The position numbers and the translations under genes were made by a program. A stretch of DNA of 64,000 bases from DAOUAE01 sp034433795. GTDB taxonomy: Bacteria; Chloroflexota; UBA6077; FW602-bin22; DAOUAE01. Positions 41,448 through 49,566 of the stretch are shown piece after piece. Where the stretch lies: contig DAOUAE010000008.1 of NCBI GenBank assembly GCA_034433795.1, forward strand, positions 124,001-188,000, given 5' to 3'. Below the pieces are notes generated by a model, which saw only the letters and a program-made list of their open reading frames with translations, did not search any database and was not told the origin of the DNA. The first letter of the stretch is position 1. Every line of letters begins with the position of its first letter.

Positions 41448-41476
41448 ATCTTACCATCCACCTTCGCTTATGTCAA
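41448..41476 (-). promoter_or_regulatory. promoter of the sugar ABC/GH9 operon
   Basis: Minus strand: consensus TTGACA (41476-41471), 17-nt spacer, TAAGAT (41453-41448). The predicted start is near 41441, about 70 nt before the binding-protein ATG. Confidence 0.75.
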
Positions 41477-41603
41477 GGCCTCTGACGATGGTCCTGCCGG
41501 GGCGCGCGGTCCCCGAAGGCGTCGGGAGAGCCTGGAGGATCCTCACGGCGGTCCCCCGCCCAGGGACCGTGGCCGAGACCTTCCGTCGGCGCGCGAAAAT
41601 CGC

Positions 41604-41609
41604 TATGAT
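41604..41609 (+). promoter_or_regulatory. possible -10 of the Gfo/Idh/MocA gene
   Basis: TATGAT, with a poor -35 (TTCCGT, 17 nt upstream). It lies 27 nt before the GTG start. Confidence 0.35.
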
Positions 41610-41636
41610 GGAGAGGCCAGAGGAGGGAGGAGCGTG

Positions 41637-42704
41637 GTGCGCGCACCGATCGGGGTCGGTATCCTGGGGACGGGCCTGAGCGCCAGTATGCATGTCCAGG
41701 CCCTGCGGGCGGTGCCGGGCGTGCAGGTGGTGGCGGTGGCCGGCACCAGCCTGGAGAAAGCGGCCGCCTTCGCCCAAAAGTGGGAGGTGCCCCGGGCGGT
41801 GGTGGGCCTGGAGGGGCTGCTGGCCGAGCCGGGGGTCCAGGTCGTCCATCTCTGCACTCCACCCTATCTGCACCCGGCCGAGGTCCGGGCCTGCGCCGCC
41901 GCCGGACGGCACGTCCTGGTCGAGAAGCCGATGGCCCGGACGGTGGCCGAGGCCGATGGTCTCATCGAGACCTGTCAGCGGGCTGGCGTCACTTTAGGCT
42001 GCATGTTCCAGTACCGCTTCATGCCGCTCTCCCAGCGGGCCCGCGCCGGGCTGGCCGCGGGACGGCTGGGGCGACCGCTGGTGGCCGACGTCTTCGTCAA
42101 ATGGTGGCGCGGGCCCGAATACTACCGGTCGAGCACCTGGCGGGCGACGCGGGAGAAAGAGGGAGGCGGCGTCCTCATCAACCAGGCCATCCACGCCCTC
42201 GACCTGGTCCAGTGGCTGGTCGGGCCGGTGGTCGCGGTCCAGGGGCTGGTGCGGACGGCTCTTCACGCCATCGAGACCGAGGACCTGGGACTGGCCCTGC
42301 TGCACTACACGGGGGGCGCGGTGGGGGTGCTGGCGGCCACCACCATCGCCTATCCGGGCTTTCCGGAGCGGATCGAGGTCCACGGCGAGCGGGGGACGAT
42401 GCGGCTGAGCCCCGGCCAGGGACGGCTGGAGTGGTACCTCAAAGACCGGCCGGAGCCGCTGGTCGAGGGCGAGACCGCCCAGCAGCAGGCGGCGGCCCAG
42501 GACCCGGCCCGCGTCTCGCTGGTCGGCCATATCGCCCAGTTCACCGATTTCTACCAGGCCCTGCGGGAGGGCCGGGCCCCGGCCGTCGACGGCCGCGAGG
42601 GCCGGCGGGCGCTGGCCGTGGTCGAGGCGGTCTACCGGTCGAGCGCGGAGGGACGGCCGGTGGCCCTGGCCGATCTCGACCGGCCCGGTCGCCCCGAGGG
42701 CTGA
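41637..42704 (+). CDS. Gfo/Idh/MocA-family oxidoreductase
   Basis: 355-aa NAD(P)-dependent sugar dehydrogenase. N-terminal Rossmann motif GVGILGTGLSASMHVQAL. EKPMARTVAEAD has the conserved Lys of the EKP motif (near residue 97). The C-terminal alpha/beta domain contains GGGVLINQAIHALDLVQWLV with the catalytic-type His. GTG 41637 lies 6 nt after GGGAGG; GTG 41634 is the adjacent alternative. It is followed by a sugar isomerase/epimerase gene 45 nt on. Divergent from the sugar ABC operon, so it probably acts on the imported sugar or a related inositol-like compound. Confidence 0.9.
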   Translation: MRAPIGVGILGTGLSASMHVQALRAVPGVQVVAVAGTSLEKAAAFAQKWEVPRAVVGLEGLLAEPGVQVVHLCTPPYLHPAEVRACAAAGRHVLVEKPMARTVAEADGLIETCQRAGVTLGCMFQYRFMPLSQRARAGLAAGRLGRPLVADVFVKWWRGPEYYRSSTWRATREKEGGGVLINQAIHALDLVQWLVGPVVAVQGLVRTALHAIETEDLGLALLHYTGGAVGVLAATTIAYPGFPERIEVHGERGTMRLSPGQGRLEWYLKDRPEPLVEGETAQQQAAAQDPARVSLVGHIAQFTDFYQALREGRAPAVDGREGRRALAVVEAVYRSSAEGRPVALADLDRPGRPEG

Positions 42705-42749
42705 GCACGGCCGGTGACCGAACCGGCCAGGCGGGAGGAGTGCGCCGGC

Positions 42750-43619
42750 ATGTGGAAGCGCAGCGTCATCACCGACGAGATCTCTCAGGACCTGGAGCGG
42801 GCGCTGGCCCTGGCCCGCGAGTTCGGCCTGGAGGGGGTGGACATCCGCTCGGTCTGGGACCGGCGGATTCATGAGCTCACGGCGGCCGAGCTGGAGCGCC
42901 TGCGGGCGATGGTCGAGGGAGCCGGCCTGCAGGTGGCGGCGCTGGCGCCGCCGTTTCTCAAGTGCCCGATCGACAGTCTGGCCGACTGGGAGGCTCATCT
43001 GGCGATCCTGGAGCGGACCATCGCCGCCGCTCACCGGCTGGGGACGCGCCTTGTGCGGGGCTTCACCTTCTGGCGACAGGGCGACCTGGCCACCCACTGG
43101 CCGACCATCGTCGCCCGCTACCGGGAGATCGCCCCGCTGGTCGAGCGGGCGGGGATCGTTCTGGCGGTCGAGAACGAGCCGTCCTGCCAGATCGGGACGG
43201 TCGAGCCGCTGGTGCGGCTCCTCGAGGCGGTCGGCAGTCCCAACATCCGCGCCCTCTGGGATCCGGCCAACGGCTTGGTCGACGGGGAGCTCCCCACCCG
43301 GGCGGTCTACGAGCAGGTGCGGCCGTATCTGGTGCACATGCATCTCAAAGACGGCCGGCGGGGGCCGGATGGTCGCTACGAACACACGGTCGTCGGCGAG
43401 GGCCAGATCGACTACATCACCCTCTTCCGCTGGCTGGAGGCCGACGGCTACGAGGGCTTCGTCGCCCTGGAGACGCACTACCGGCCCCGGCCGGTGGACC
43501 CTGGCCTGGTGGCCCAGCCGGGCGGTCGGCGGTTCTCGGAACTGGGCGAGGAGGCGACCCGCGCCTGTCTGCTGGGCTGGCAGCGGGTGCTGGCGGCCGC
43601 CCGGGGGTCGGACCGTTGA
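42750..43619 (+). CDS. sugar phosphate isomerase/epimerase (TIM barrel)
   Basis: 289-aa xylose-isomerase-like TIM barrel (AP-endonuclease 2 fold). Metal-binding residues are visible as the Glu in AVENEPSCQIG, Asp/Asn in LWDPANGL, His-x-His in VHMHLKDG and Glu in GEGQIDY. ATG 42750 is preceded by GGGAGGAG with a proper spacing; the frame is open from 42714 but without SD. Paired with the oxidoreductase upstream, as in inositol/keto-sugar catabolic gene pairs. Substrate unknown. Confidence 0.88.
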   Translation: MWKRSVITDEISQDLERALALAREFGLEGVDIRSVWDRRIHELTAAELERLRAMVEGAGLQVAALAPPFLKCPIDSLADWEAHLAILERTIAAAHRLGTRLVRGFTFWRQGDLATHWPTIVARYREIAPLVERAGIVLAVENEPSCQIGTVEPLVRLLEAVGSPNIRALWDPANGLVDGELPTRAVYEQVRPYLVHMHLKDGRRGPDGRYEHTVVGEGQIDYITLFRWLEADGYEGFVALETHYRPRPVDPGLVAQPGGRRFSELGEEATRACLLGWQRVLAAARGSDR

Positions 43620-43622
43620 GGC

Positions 43623-44984
43623 TCAGAACTCCTCCAGGTAGCGCTCCAGCTCCCAGGGGCTGACGTAGGTGCGGTAGGAGTCCCACTCCATGCGCTTGGC
43701 CTCCAGGAAGCGCTCGTAGACGTGGGGGCCGAGAGCCTCCTGGACCACCTCATCGCGCTCCAGCTCGGCCAGCGCCTCGCCCAGCGAGCCGGGGAGGGTG
43801 GCGATCTTGCGCTTGGCCAGGTCGTCGGCCTCGAAGGTGTAGAGGTTCTCCTCGACCGGCTCCGGAACGGGCAGCCGGCGTTTGATGCCGTCGAGCCCGC
43901 ACTTGAGCATCACCGCGAAGGCCAGGTAGGGGTTGCAGGAGGGATCCGGGCAGCGCAGCTCCACGCGGGTGGCCTTGAGCTTCCCGGGGCTGACCCGGGG
44001 CACCCGGATCAGGGCCGAGCGGTTGACGCGGGCCCAGGAGATGTAGACCGGGGCCTCGTAGCCGGGCACCAGGCGTTTGTAGGAGTTCACAAGGGGGGCC
44101 AGGACGGCGCACATCCCGCGGGCGTGGTAGAGCTGGCCGGCGATGAAGTGCTTGGCGATGTCCGAGAGGCCGTACTCGTCGTTGGGGTCCACGAAGGCGT
44201 TCTCGCCGTCCAGGGTAAAGAGGCTCTGGTGGACGTGCATGCCCGAGCCGTTGATGCCGTAGATCGGCTTGGGCATGAACGTGGCGTGCAGGCCGTGCTG
44301 CTGGGCGATGGCCTTCAGGGTGTAGCGCAGGGTCACGGCCTGGTCGGCCGAGCGCAGGGCGTCGGCGTACTCGAAGTCGATCTCGTGCTGGCCGGCGGCC
44401 ACCTCGTGGTGGGCGGTCTCGACCCGAATGCCCATCGCCTGGAGGGCGTTGATCATCTCCTTGCGCACGTGGGAGGCCAGGTCGGTCGAGAAATCGAAGT
44501 AGCCGGCCTGGTCGTGAGGCAGCGGGGCGATCCGGCCGCTGCCGTCGCGCTTGAAGAGGAAGAACTCAAGTTCCGGCCCGGTATTGTAGATGAAGCCCAT
44601 CTCCCGGGCCTCGGCCATCACGCGGGCCAGGACCGCCCGCGGGTCGCCCTGGAACAGTTCGCCGTTGGGGTTGTACACCCAGCAGATGATCCGGGCGGTG
44701 GTGTTCGGTCCGCGCTCCCAGGGCAGAATGGCGAACGTGGTGAGATCCGGCATCAGGTACATGTCGCTCTCGGCGATCCGGGCGAAGCCCTCGATCGACG
44801 AGCCATCGAACCATTTGCCGTGCTCGATGCAGTCTTCCAGCTGCTCGACCGGGATGGTGACACTTTTCACCATCCCGACCACATCGGTGAACTGCAGGTT
44901 GATAAAGCGCACGCGCTCCTGCTCAACGCGCTTGAGAACATGGGCGACCAACGCCGGGTCGTGCGCGGTCATCGGCAGGGTCAT
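43623..44984 (-). CDS. glnA: glutamine synthetase, type I
   Basis: Makes glutamine from glutamate, ammonia and ATP; a dodecameric cytosolic enzyme. It has 453 aa. Signatures are DGSSIEGFARIAESDM (N-terminal, near residue 55), the metal-site block GPELEFFLF, HHEVAAGQHEIDF, NGSGMHVHQSLF, and NRSALIRVPR with the ATP/Glu-binding Arg residues. The length and the lack of the ~25-residue insertion suggest the GSI-alpha group. ENLYTFEADDL retains a Tyr near the adenylylation position, so regulation cannot be decided. ATG 44984 follows GGAGG at 10 nt; single gene with its own promoter. Confidence 0.96.
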   Translation of the reverse strand: MTLPMTAHDPALVAHVLKRVEQERVRFINLQFTDVVGMVKSVTIPVEQLEDCIEHGKWFDGSSIEGFARIAESDMYLMPDLTTFAILPWERGPNTTARIICWVYNPNGELFQGDPRAVLARVMAEAREMGFIYNTGPELEFFLFKRDGSGRIAPLPHDQAGYFDFSTDLASHVRKEMINALQAMGIRVETAHHEVAAGQHEIDFEYADALRSADQAVTLRYTLKAIAQQHGLHATFMPKPIYGINGSGMHVHQSLFTLDGENAFVDPNDEYGLSDIAKHFIAGQLYHARGMCAVLAPLVNSYKRLVPGYEAPVYISWARVNRSALIRVPRVSPGKLKATRVELRCPDPSCNPYLAFAVMLKCGLDGIKRRLPVPEPVEENLYTFEADDLAKRKIATLPGSLGEALAELERDEVVQEALGPHVYERFLEAKRMEWDSYRTYVSPWELERYLEEF

Positions 44985-45042
44985 CGGGGCTACGCCTCCT
45001 TTCCGGTCGGATCCGGCTGGCGCTGAAGGCCGAGTCAGCCGA

Positions 45043-45072
45043 ATTCTACCGTCCGGGACCGGCCGTCGGCAA
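45043..45072 (-). promoter_or_regulatory. glnA promoter
   Basis: Minus strand: TTGCCG (45072-45067), 18-nt spacer, TAGAAT (45048-45043). The predicted start near 45036 gives a ~51-nt leader. Confidence 0.55.
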
Positions 45073-45089
45073 CCCGCGGACATTTTCGG

Positions 45090-45821
45090 TCAACGACCGG
45101 GGGGCTGAGAGCGGGCGTCGCGGTAGCCCCAGCGGGTGACGTCGGGCCAGAAAGAGGCGGTGTCGAGCAGCGTTCCCCGGCAGAGGCGGTCGGCGGGCCC
45201 GGGGCCACTCAGCTCGGCCTGACACCGCTGGATCAGGTCGGTGATGACGGCCGGGGGGACGAGGTCGAGCGACGGGTAGACGAAGCGGACGAGGGTGAGG
45301 TGGGCCAGAAGCAGCAGGCGGTGCGCGCCGAAGCGGGCCAGAAGGTAGGGCCAGTCGAGCTGGCCGGCGGTCGCCCGGATCAGGTGGACGATGTCGGCTC
45401 CATCGAAGCGGTCGTGGCTGGCAAGGTAGGCCTTGCTCCAGATGAGGTCCTCGGGCGCCAGGACCCGGACCCGCCGTCCCCACAGGACCGCCGGCCGGGC
45501 GCGGGCCAGCCAGCGGTCGTCGACCGGCTGCAGGCCGTTGCCCTGGCCGAAGACCAGGTCGATGAGGTAGGGCCCGTGGCGGGCCTTGCCCAGCCAGTGC
45601 TCGGCCACCAGAGCCACCCGGAAGCCGGCCTGATCGAGAACCGTCAGCGCGCGTTCCACATCGGTCGGACGCAGGAAGAGATCGAGGTCGCGGGTGGTCC
45701 GGTTCAGGCCGGTGTACACCGCGACAGCGTAGGCGCCGCCGATGCAGAAGGGCACCCCGGCCGTGGTCAGACGGTCGAGAGCGATCCGATAGGCCCGGGG
45801 GGCGGCCACGGCTGACGGCAC
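45090..45821 (-). CDS. nucleotidyltransferase-fold protein (DUF6036/AbiEii-like)
   Basis: 243-aa protein with a minimal nucleotidyltransferase N-terminus: VPFCIGGAYAVAVYTG, then TRDLDLFL with the catalytic Asp pair, then a third acidic site around LIDLVFGQG. A helical C-terminal half follows, including DLIWSKAYLASHDRFDGADI. GTG 45821 is preferred (GGAGA at 8 nt); an in-frame TTG at 45863 has no SD. It could be a stand-alone transferase or a relative of type IV antitoxin/toxin nucleotidyltransferases, but there is no partner gene of that sort. It follows a DUF457-like gene by 58 nt. Confidence 0.7.
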   Translation of the reverse strand: MPSAVAAPRAYRIALDRLTTAGVPFCIGGAYAVAVYTGLNRTTRDLDLFLRPTDVERALTVLDQAGFRVALVAEHWLGKARHGPYLIDLVFGQGNGLQPVDDRWLARARPAVLWGRRVRVLAPEDLIWSKAYLASHDRFDGADIVHLIRATAGQLDWPYLLARFGAHRLLLLAHLTLVRFVYPSLDLVPPAVITDLIQRCQAELSGPGPADRLCRGTLLDTASFWPDVTRWGYRDARSQPPGR

Positions 45822-45879
45822 GGGATGGTCTCCATCGGCATCGGTGTGCTGGGGTGCCAGCAAGAGGTGTGCCAGAAAC

Positions 45880-46311
45880 TCAGAACCAGCGCCAGAGCTG
45901 GCGGAGCGGGGTCTGACGCCAGGCGCCGCTCGGGCTGCCGGGCGGATCGAAGAGGGTCTGGGAGAAGCCCCGGCGCCAGCGAAAGAAGAGCGAGTAGGCG
46001 GCCGGATGGCTGATCTGGTTGGTGACCTGGTCGACCAGGAGGTGGGCCAGGTAGCCCAGGGTCAGTCCGTGGCCGGTGGCCGGCCGCCGGCGCTCCAGCC
46101 AGGCCAGGGGGAGGAGATACTCCCAGCCGTGGAGCGGCAGGATCAGGCGGTGACCGGCGCGGCGGCCCAGCCGGTGGTCCAGAAGATGGTCGAGGTCGAT
46201 GAGAAAGCCGCTGATCAGCGGGGCCAGGGCGGCGGGCCAGCGGCGGTGCCGCCGCCACTGCCAGAGCCCCAGGCCCAGGGCGACGAGGAGATGGACGCGT
46301 GGTCGAGCCAC
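45880..46311 (-). CDS. metal-dependent hydrolase-like membrane protein (YdjM/DUF457-like)
   Basis: 143-aa protein with two or three hydrophobic segments and conserved His/Asp motifs: LISGFLIDLDHLLDHRLG (HD-type near residue 40), LHGWEYLLPLAW and GYLAHLLVDQVTN. Such patterns mark the LexA-binding/inner-membrane metal-dependent hydrolase family of uncertain substrate. GTG 46311 lies 7 nt after GGGGAG. A TATAAT (46355-46350, minus strand) about 40 nt upstream is a likely -10 without a good -35. Confidence 0.7.
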   Translation of the reverse strand: MARPRVHLLVALGLGLWQWRRHRRWPAALAPLISGFLIDLDHLLDHRLGRRAGHRLILPLHGWEYLLPLAWLERRRPATGHGLTLGYLAHLLVDQVTNQISHPAAYSLFFRWRRGFSQTLFDPPGSPSGAWRQTPLRQLWRWF

Positions 46312-46397
46312 CGAGACGCTCCCCGGTCGTGTTGGCCTTGCTCCCCACGATTATACAACCCCTGGCCGTCCTCCGGCTGCGGGCGACAAAAGGGGAC

Positions 46398-46423
46398 GGG
46401 GGCCCAGTCGAAATTGGGCCCCC
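46398..46423. repeat. inverted repeat between the divergent DUF457-like and Crp/Fnr genes
   Basis: 9-bp perfect arms GGGGGCCCA/TGGGCCCCC with an 8-nt AT-richer loop. No T-tract. It could be an operator for the Crp/Fnr regulator itself, but it does not resemble TGTGA or TTGAT sites. Confidence 0.45.
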
Positions 46424-46515
46424 CACAGGCGGCCAGGCTAGGCCTAAAGGCCCTGGTACATCATGTTCTGTCTCGGTACACTCTGCCACAGCCTCAGCGC
46501 GAAGGGAGGAGGGCG

Positions 46516-47202
46516 ATGCGTCCGACGGCACTGTCGATCCTGGGGCGGGTGCCCCTGCTGCAGCTGGTTCCCTTCGGTCAGTTAGAAGGACTGGGCCGGT
46601 ACATTCACCTCCGGCGCCTGCCGCGGACCGAGATCCTCTACCGGACCGACGACCCGGCCACCAACCTCTATGTGCTGGCGAGCGGCTGCCTGAAGCTGTC
46701 CACTCCCGGGCCGGAGGGGGACGAGGTTCTGCTGGGACTGGTCCGGCCCTATGCGCTCCTCGGCGAAGCGGCGGTCTTCAACAGCCGTCGGCACACCGCC
46801 ACCGCCATCGCCCTCGTTGAGAGCGAGGTCCTCGGAATCAACGCCAACGCCTTTGTCGATTTCGTCCGCCACCATCCCGAGGTCGCGCTGCGGCTGCTCG
46901 AATCGTTCAGCCACCAGCTCCAGCGGGCTCAGGAGCGGATGGAGGACATCGCCTTCCTCGATGTCCCGGCGCGGGTGGCCAAACGTCTGATCGAGCTGGC
47001 CCTCGAGTTCGGCGAGAAGACCGCCCAGGGCTATCTCATCACCCTGCGACTGACCCAATCCGAGCTGGCGGCCCTGGTCGGCGCCAGTCGGGAGAGCGTG
47101 AACAAGGCGCTGCGGCTCTTCGCCGAAAAAGGGCTTCTGCGTTCGGAGCGCCGGGGCCTTCTCATCACCGACCTAGCCGCCCTGCAGCGCCGTATCTACT
47201 GA
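46516..47202 (+). CDS. Crp/Fnr-family transcription regulator
   Basis: 228 aa. Cyclic-nucleotide-binding-like beta barrel (~residues 15-115, with PATNLYVLASGCLKLS and YALLGEAAVFNSRRHTATAI), a long dimer helix (~120-155), and a C-terminal winged HTH with TQSELAALVGASRESVNKAL (near 178-197). Only one Cys is present, so it is not an FNR-type [4Fe-4S] sensor. The Arg-Glu of the recognition helix matches CRP, but the third contact is Lys. The effector is unknown; cAMP, heme or NO are all possible. ATG 46516 follows GGGAGG. It overlaps the convergent oxidoreductase gene by 7 nt. Confidence 0.9.
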   Translation: MRPTALSILGRVPLLQLVPFGQLEGLGRYIHLRRLPRTEILYRTDDPATNLYVLASGCLKLSTPGPEGDEVLLGLVRPYALLGEAAVFNSRRHTATAIALVESEVLGINANAFVDFVRHHPEVALRLLESFSHQLQRAQERMEDIAFLDVPARVAKRLIELALEFGEKTAQGYLITLRLTQSELAALVGASRESVNKALRLFAEKGLLRSERRGLLITDLAALQRRIY

Positions 47203-48260
47203 AACCGCACCCGCCGTCCGGTCCGCGCCGACTCGTAGGCCCCCAGACACATCGCCACCGACCAGCGTCCGTGCCAGAGGGTGGGCCAGGCCTCGGCCCG
47301 GCCCTGGAGCATCGCGACGAACTGTCGGGCCACCTGGGCCAGCCGCTCGCGGTGGGGTGTCTGGGCCGGGATGCCCAGGTCGCGCCAGGCGGGCGGCTCC
47401 TGATCGACGGTGTAAAGCTTCAGGGCGCTGTCCTCCGCCCGTCGGGGGATAACAGTGGAGACCGCGTCGCCGTAGTTGTGGACCAGGGTCCCGCGCTCGC
47501 CGTAGACCTCGGTCGTGTTCTCGGCCGCGCGCGTGACCGAACTGTTCTCGATAACGCCGAAGGCCCCATCGCGGAAGCGGTAGATGGCCACGCCGGTGTC
47601 GTCGGTCCCCAGATCGGTGATCGTGCGGTCGATCTCGGCCACGACGCTGACCGGTTCGCCCAGCAGCCAGTGAAGAAAGAACGTCACGTGCGAGGCGTCG
47701 TCGAAGAACATCCCGACGTTCTGGGCCGGGTCCAGGTGCCAGCGGGTCTCGGGGTTGTTGACGAAGTCCGGGTTGAGCAGCGCCGAGATCGAGTGGCGGC
47801 GCCGGACCAGCGAGATCCGACCCAGGAGGCCGCTCTGCACCACCTCGACGATCTTCTGGTTGGCCGGGTCGAAGGCGGCCTGGAGCCCCATCATCGCCTG
47901 GACCCCGGCCGCCGCCACCGCCTGGATGATGGCGTCGCAGTCGGCTAAGGTCGTGGCCAGGGGTTTGTAGACGAGCAGATGCTTGCCGGCCCGGGCCGCC
48001 CGTTCGGCCAGCCAGCGGTGCCCGGCCGTCTCGTTGGTGATGGTGACGCCGGTCACCCGCGGGTCGCCCAGAAGGTCATCGAGGACCGGGACAAACGGGA
48101 TCTCAAACGCGGCCGCCAGCCGCCGGCCGCGCTCCGGTCGGTCGTCCCAACAGCCGATCACCTGAACACCAGCCCCGGCCCGTTCGAGCTCCTTGAAGAC
48201 CTGGGCGTGGAGGCGGCTGTGGCCGTGGGCGAAACTCAGGATCGCCACCCCGATGGTCAT
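47196..48260 (-). CDS. Gfo/Idh/MocA-family oxidoreductase
   Basis: 354-aa NAD(P)-binding sugar oxidoreductase. The N-terminus (VAILSFAHGHSRLHAQVF) is a variant of the usual GxGxxG, with Ser/His replacing glycines. The EKP-like motif is VYKPLATTLADCD. The C-terminal domain has VGMFFDDASHVTFFLHWLLG. The divergent nucleotide loop suggests altered cofactor use or a non-classical substrate. ATG 48260 follows GGAGA. Single gene. Confidence 0.85.
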   Translation of the reverse strand: MTIGVAILSFAHGHSRLHAQVFKELERAGAGVQVIGCWDDRPERGRRLAAAFEIPFVPVLDDLLGDPRVTGVTITNETAGHRWLAERAARAGKHLLVYKPLATTLADCDAIIQAVAAAGVQAMMGLQAAFDPANQKIVEVVQSGLLGRISLVRRRHSISALLNPDFVNNPETRWHLDPAQNVGMFFDDASHVTFFLHWLLGEPVSVVAEIDRTITDLGTDDTGVAIYRFRDGAFGVIENSSVTRAAENTTEVYGERGTLVHNYGDAVSTVIPRRAEDSALKLYTVDQEPPAWRDLGIPAQTPHRERLAQVARQFVAMLQGRAEAWPTLWHGRWSVAMCLGAYESARTGRRVRFQ

Positions 48261-48642
48261 CGCTGTCTCCTCGTCGGTGGTGTCGGGCGCGGGAGAGAGG
48301 CCGGCTCCCCGGCCTCATCCTAGCCGAGAAGCGGGCGGCCGGCAAGGGAGAGCGGCCGGAGGATCCGCTGGAACCGCCGGTCCGGGCGGCACTGGCGGGG
48401 ATCCGGCGCGAAAGGGCGAGGCGAGAGCGCCGTGGCCCCGGGCGGCCGGCAGCACCGGGGCGCCGGCGGCGTGGGTTGGCCAGGACCTCGTCCACCCACT
48501 GCCCCTCGCCCCCTCAGAGCAGGGTGAGGTCGCCCCGCCGGCAGCCGCCGGCCGAGTCAATGCGGGTCACCCGGTCAGCCGTGACGGTCAGGCTCTGGTC
48601 CGCCTCGGGGCCGGATGGTGAGGGTGAATGACGCCGGAGATC
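48261..48642. other. intergenic region without a recognised gene
   Basis: 382 nt between the Gfo/Idh gene and secF. It has an 8-bp GAGGCCGG/CCGGCCTC hairpin at 48297-48316. It also has an open stretch in the secF frame after the secF stop, ending near 48517 (LTVTADRVTRIDSAGG...). I see no SD, no start and no family. It may be a decayed gene fragment. Confidence 0.5.
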
Positions 48643-49566
48643 TCAGGCGGTCCGCAGCGCCCGCCGGCCTGGCAGGGGGAGTCGCAGTTCACCCTTCTCC
48701 CAGGCCACCAGCAGGGCGGCGGCGTTGAAGATCGAGGAGTAGGTGCCGCTGACGATGCCGATGAGCAGCGCCAGAGCGAACGGGCGGGTGGTCACCCCGC
48801 CAAAGAGCACGAGGGCCGCCAGGGTGAAGATCACGGTGAGCGAGGTGGCCAGCGACCGTCCCAGGGTCTGGAGGAGGCTGTGGTTGACCACAGCCTCGAA
48901 CGGCTGGCCGGGGTAGCGCAGCAGGTTCTCCCGGATCCGGTCGAAGACGACGATGGTGTCGTGGACTGAGAAGCCGATGACGGTGAGGATGGCGGTGACA
49001 AAGAGAGCGTCGATCTCCAGGTGGAAGAGCCGGCCCAGGAGTGAGAAGATCCCCAGCACCACCAGCGCGTCGTGCAGCAGCGCGATGATGGCGCAGGTGC
49101 CATAGCGGTAGGCGGCCGGGACCCGCCGGAAGGCGAACCAGAGGTAGCCCAGAATGCCCAGGGAGGCCAGGGCGACGGCCGCCAGCGCTCGCTGGGCCAC
49201 CTCGGTGCCGACGATCGGCCCGACCGACTCGAAGCGCTGCTCCTGCAGGTCGCCGAACCGGGCCCGCAGGGCGGCGACGATCTCTCCCTTAACCGGCGCG
49301 TCGGACGGGATCTCCTTGGTCCGGATGAGGATCGTGCCCTCGCCGGTGGTCTGGACGATGGCATCGGGGTAGCCCTTCTCGGCCAGGACCTCTTTGACCA
49401 GGGCCGGTGGCGGCGTCTGGCTGAAGCGCAGTTCCCAGAGCGTGCCGCCGGTGAAATCCACCGCCAGGCGCAGTCCGCCGGGGAGCAGGAGAGAGAGAAG
49501 GCCTGGCAGGATGATGAGCAGCGAGAAGAGGAAGTAGAAGCGGCGTTTGCCGATAAGGTCGATCAT
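48643..49566 (-). CDS. secF: protein translocase subunit SecF
   Basis: 307-aa membrane subunit that with SecD pulls secreted proteins outward using the proton gradient. Six helices: the first (FYFLFSLLIILPGLLSLLLP), a large periplasmic loop starting LAVDFTGGTLWELRF, then the C-terminal five with FSVHDTIVVFDRIRENL, the SecF signature. ATG 49566 overlaps the secD stop by 4 nt. Confidence 0.96.
   Translation of the reverse strand: MIDLIGKRRFYFLFSLLIILPGLLSLLLPGGLRLAVDFTGGTLWELRFSQTPPPALVKEVLAEKGYPDAIVQTTGEGTILIRTKEIPSDAPVKGEIVAALRARFGDLQEQRFESVGPIVGTEVAQRALAAVALASLGILGYLWFAFRRVPAAYRYGTCAIIALLHDALVVLGIFSLLGRLFHLEIDALFVTAILTVIGFSVHDTIVVFDRIRENLLRYPGQPFEAVVNHSLLQTLGRSLATSLTVIFTLAALVLFGGVTTRPFALALLIGIVSGTYSSIFNAAALLVAWEKGELRLPLPGRRALRTA

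Noticed and set aside
48517..48642. Short open stretch continuing in the secF frame after its stop codon
   Set aside because: No start, SD or family; it is mentioned only as a possible gene remnant.
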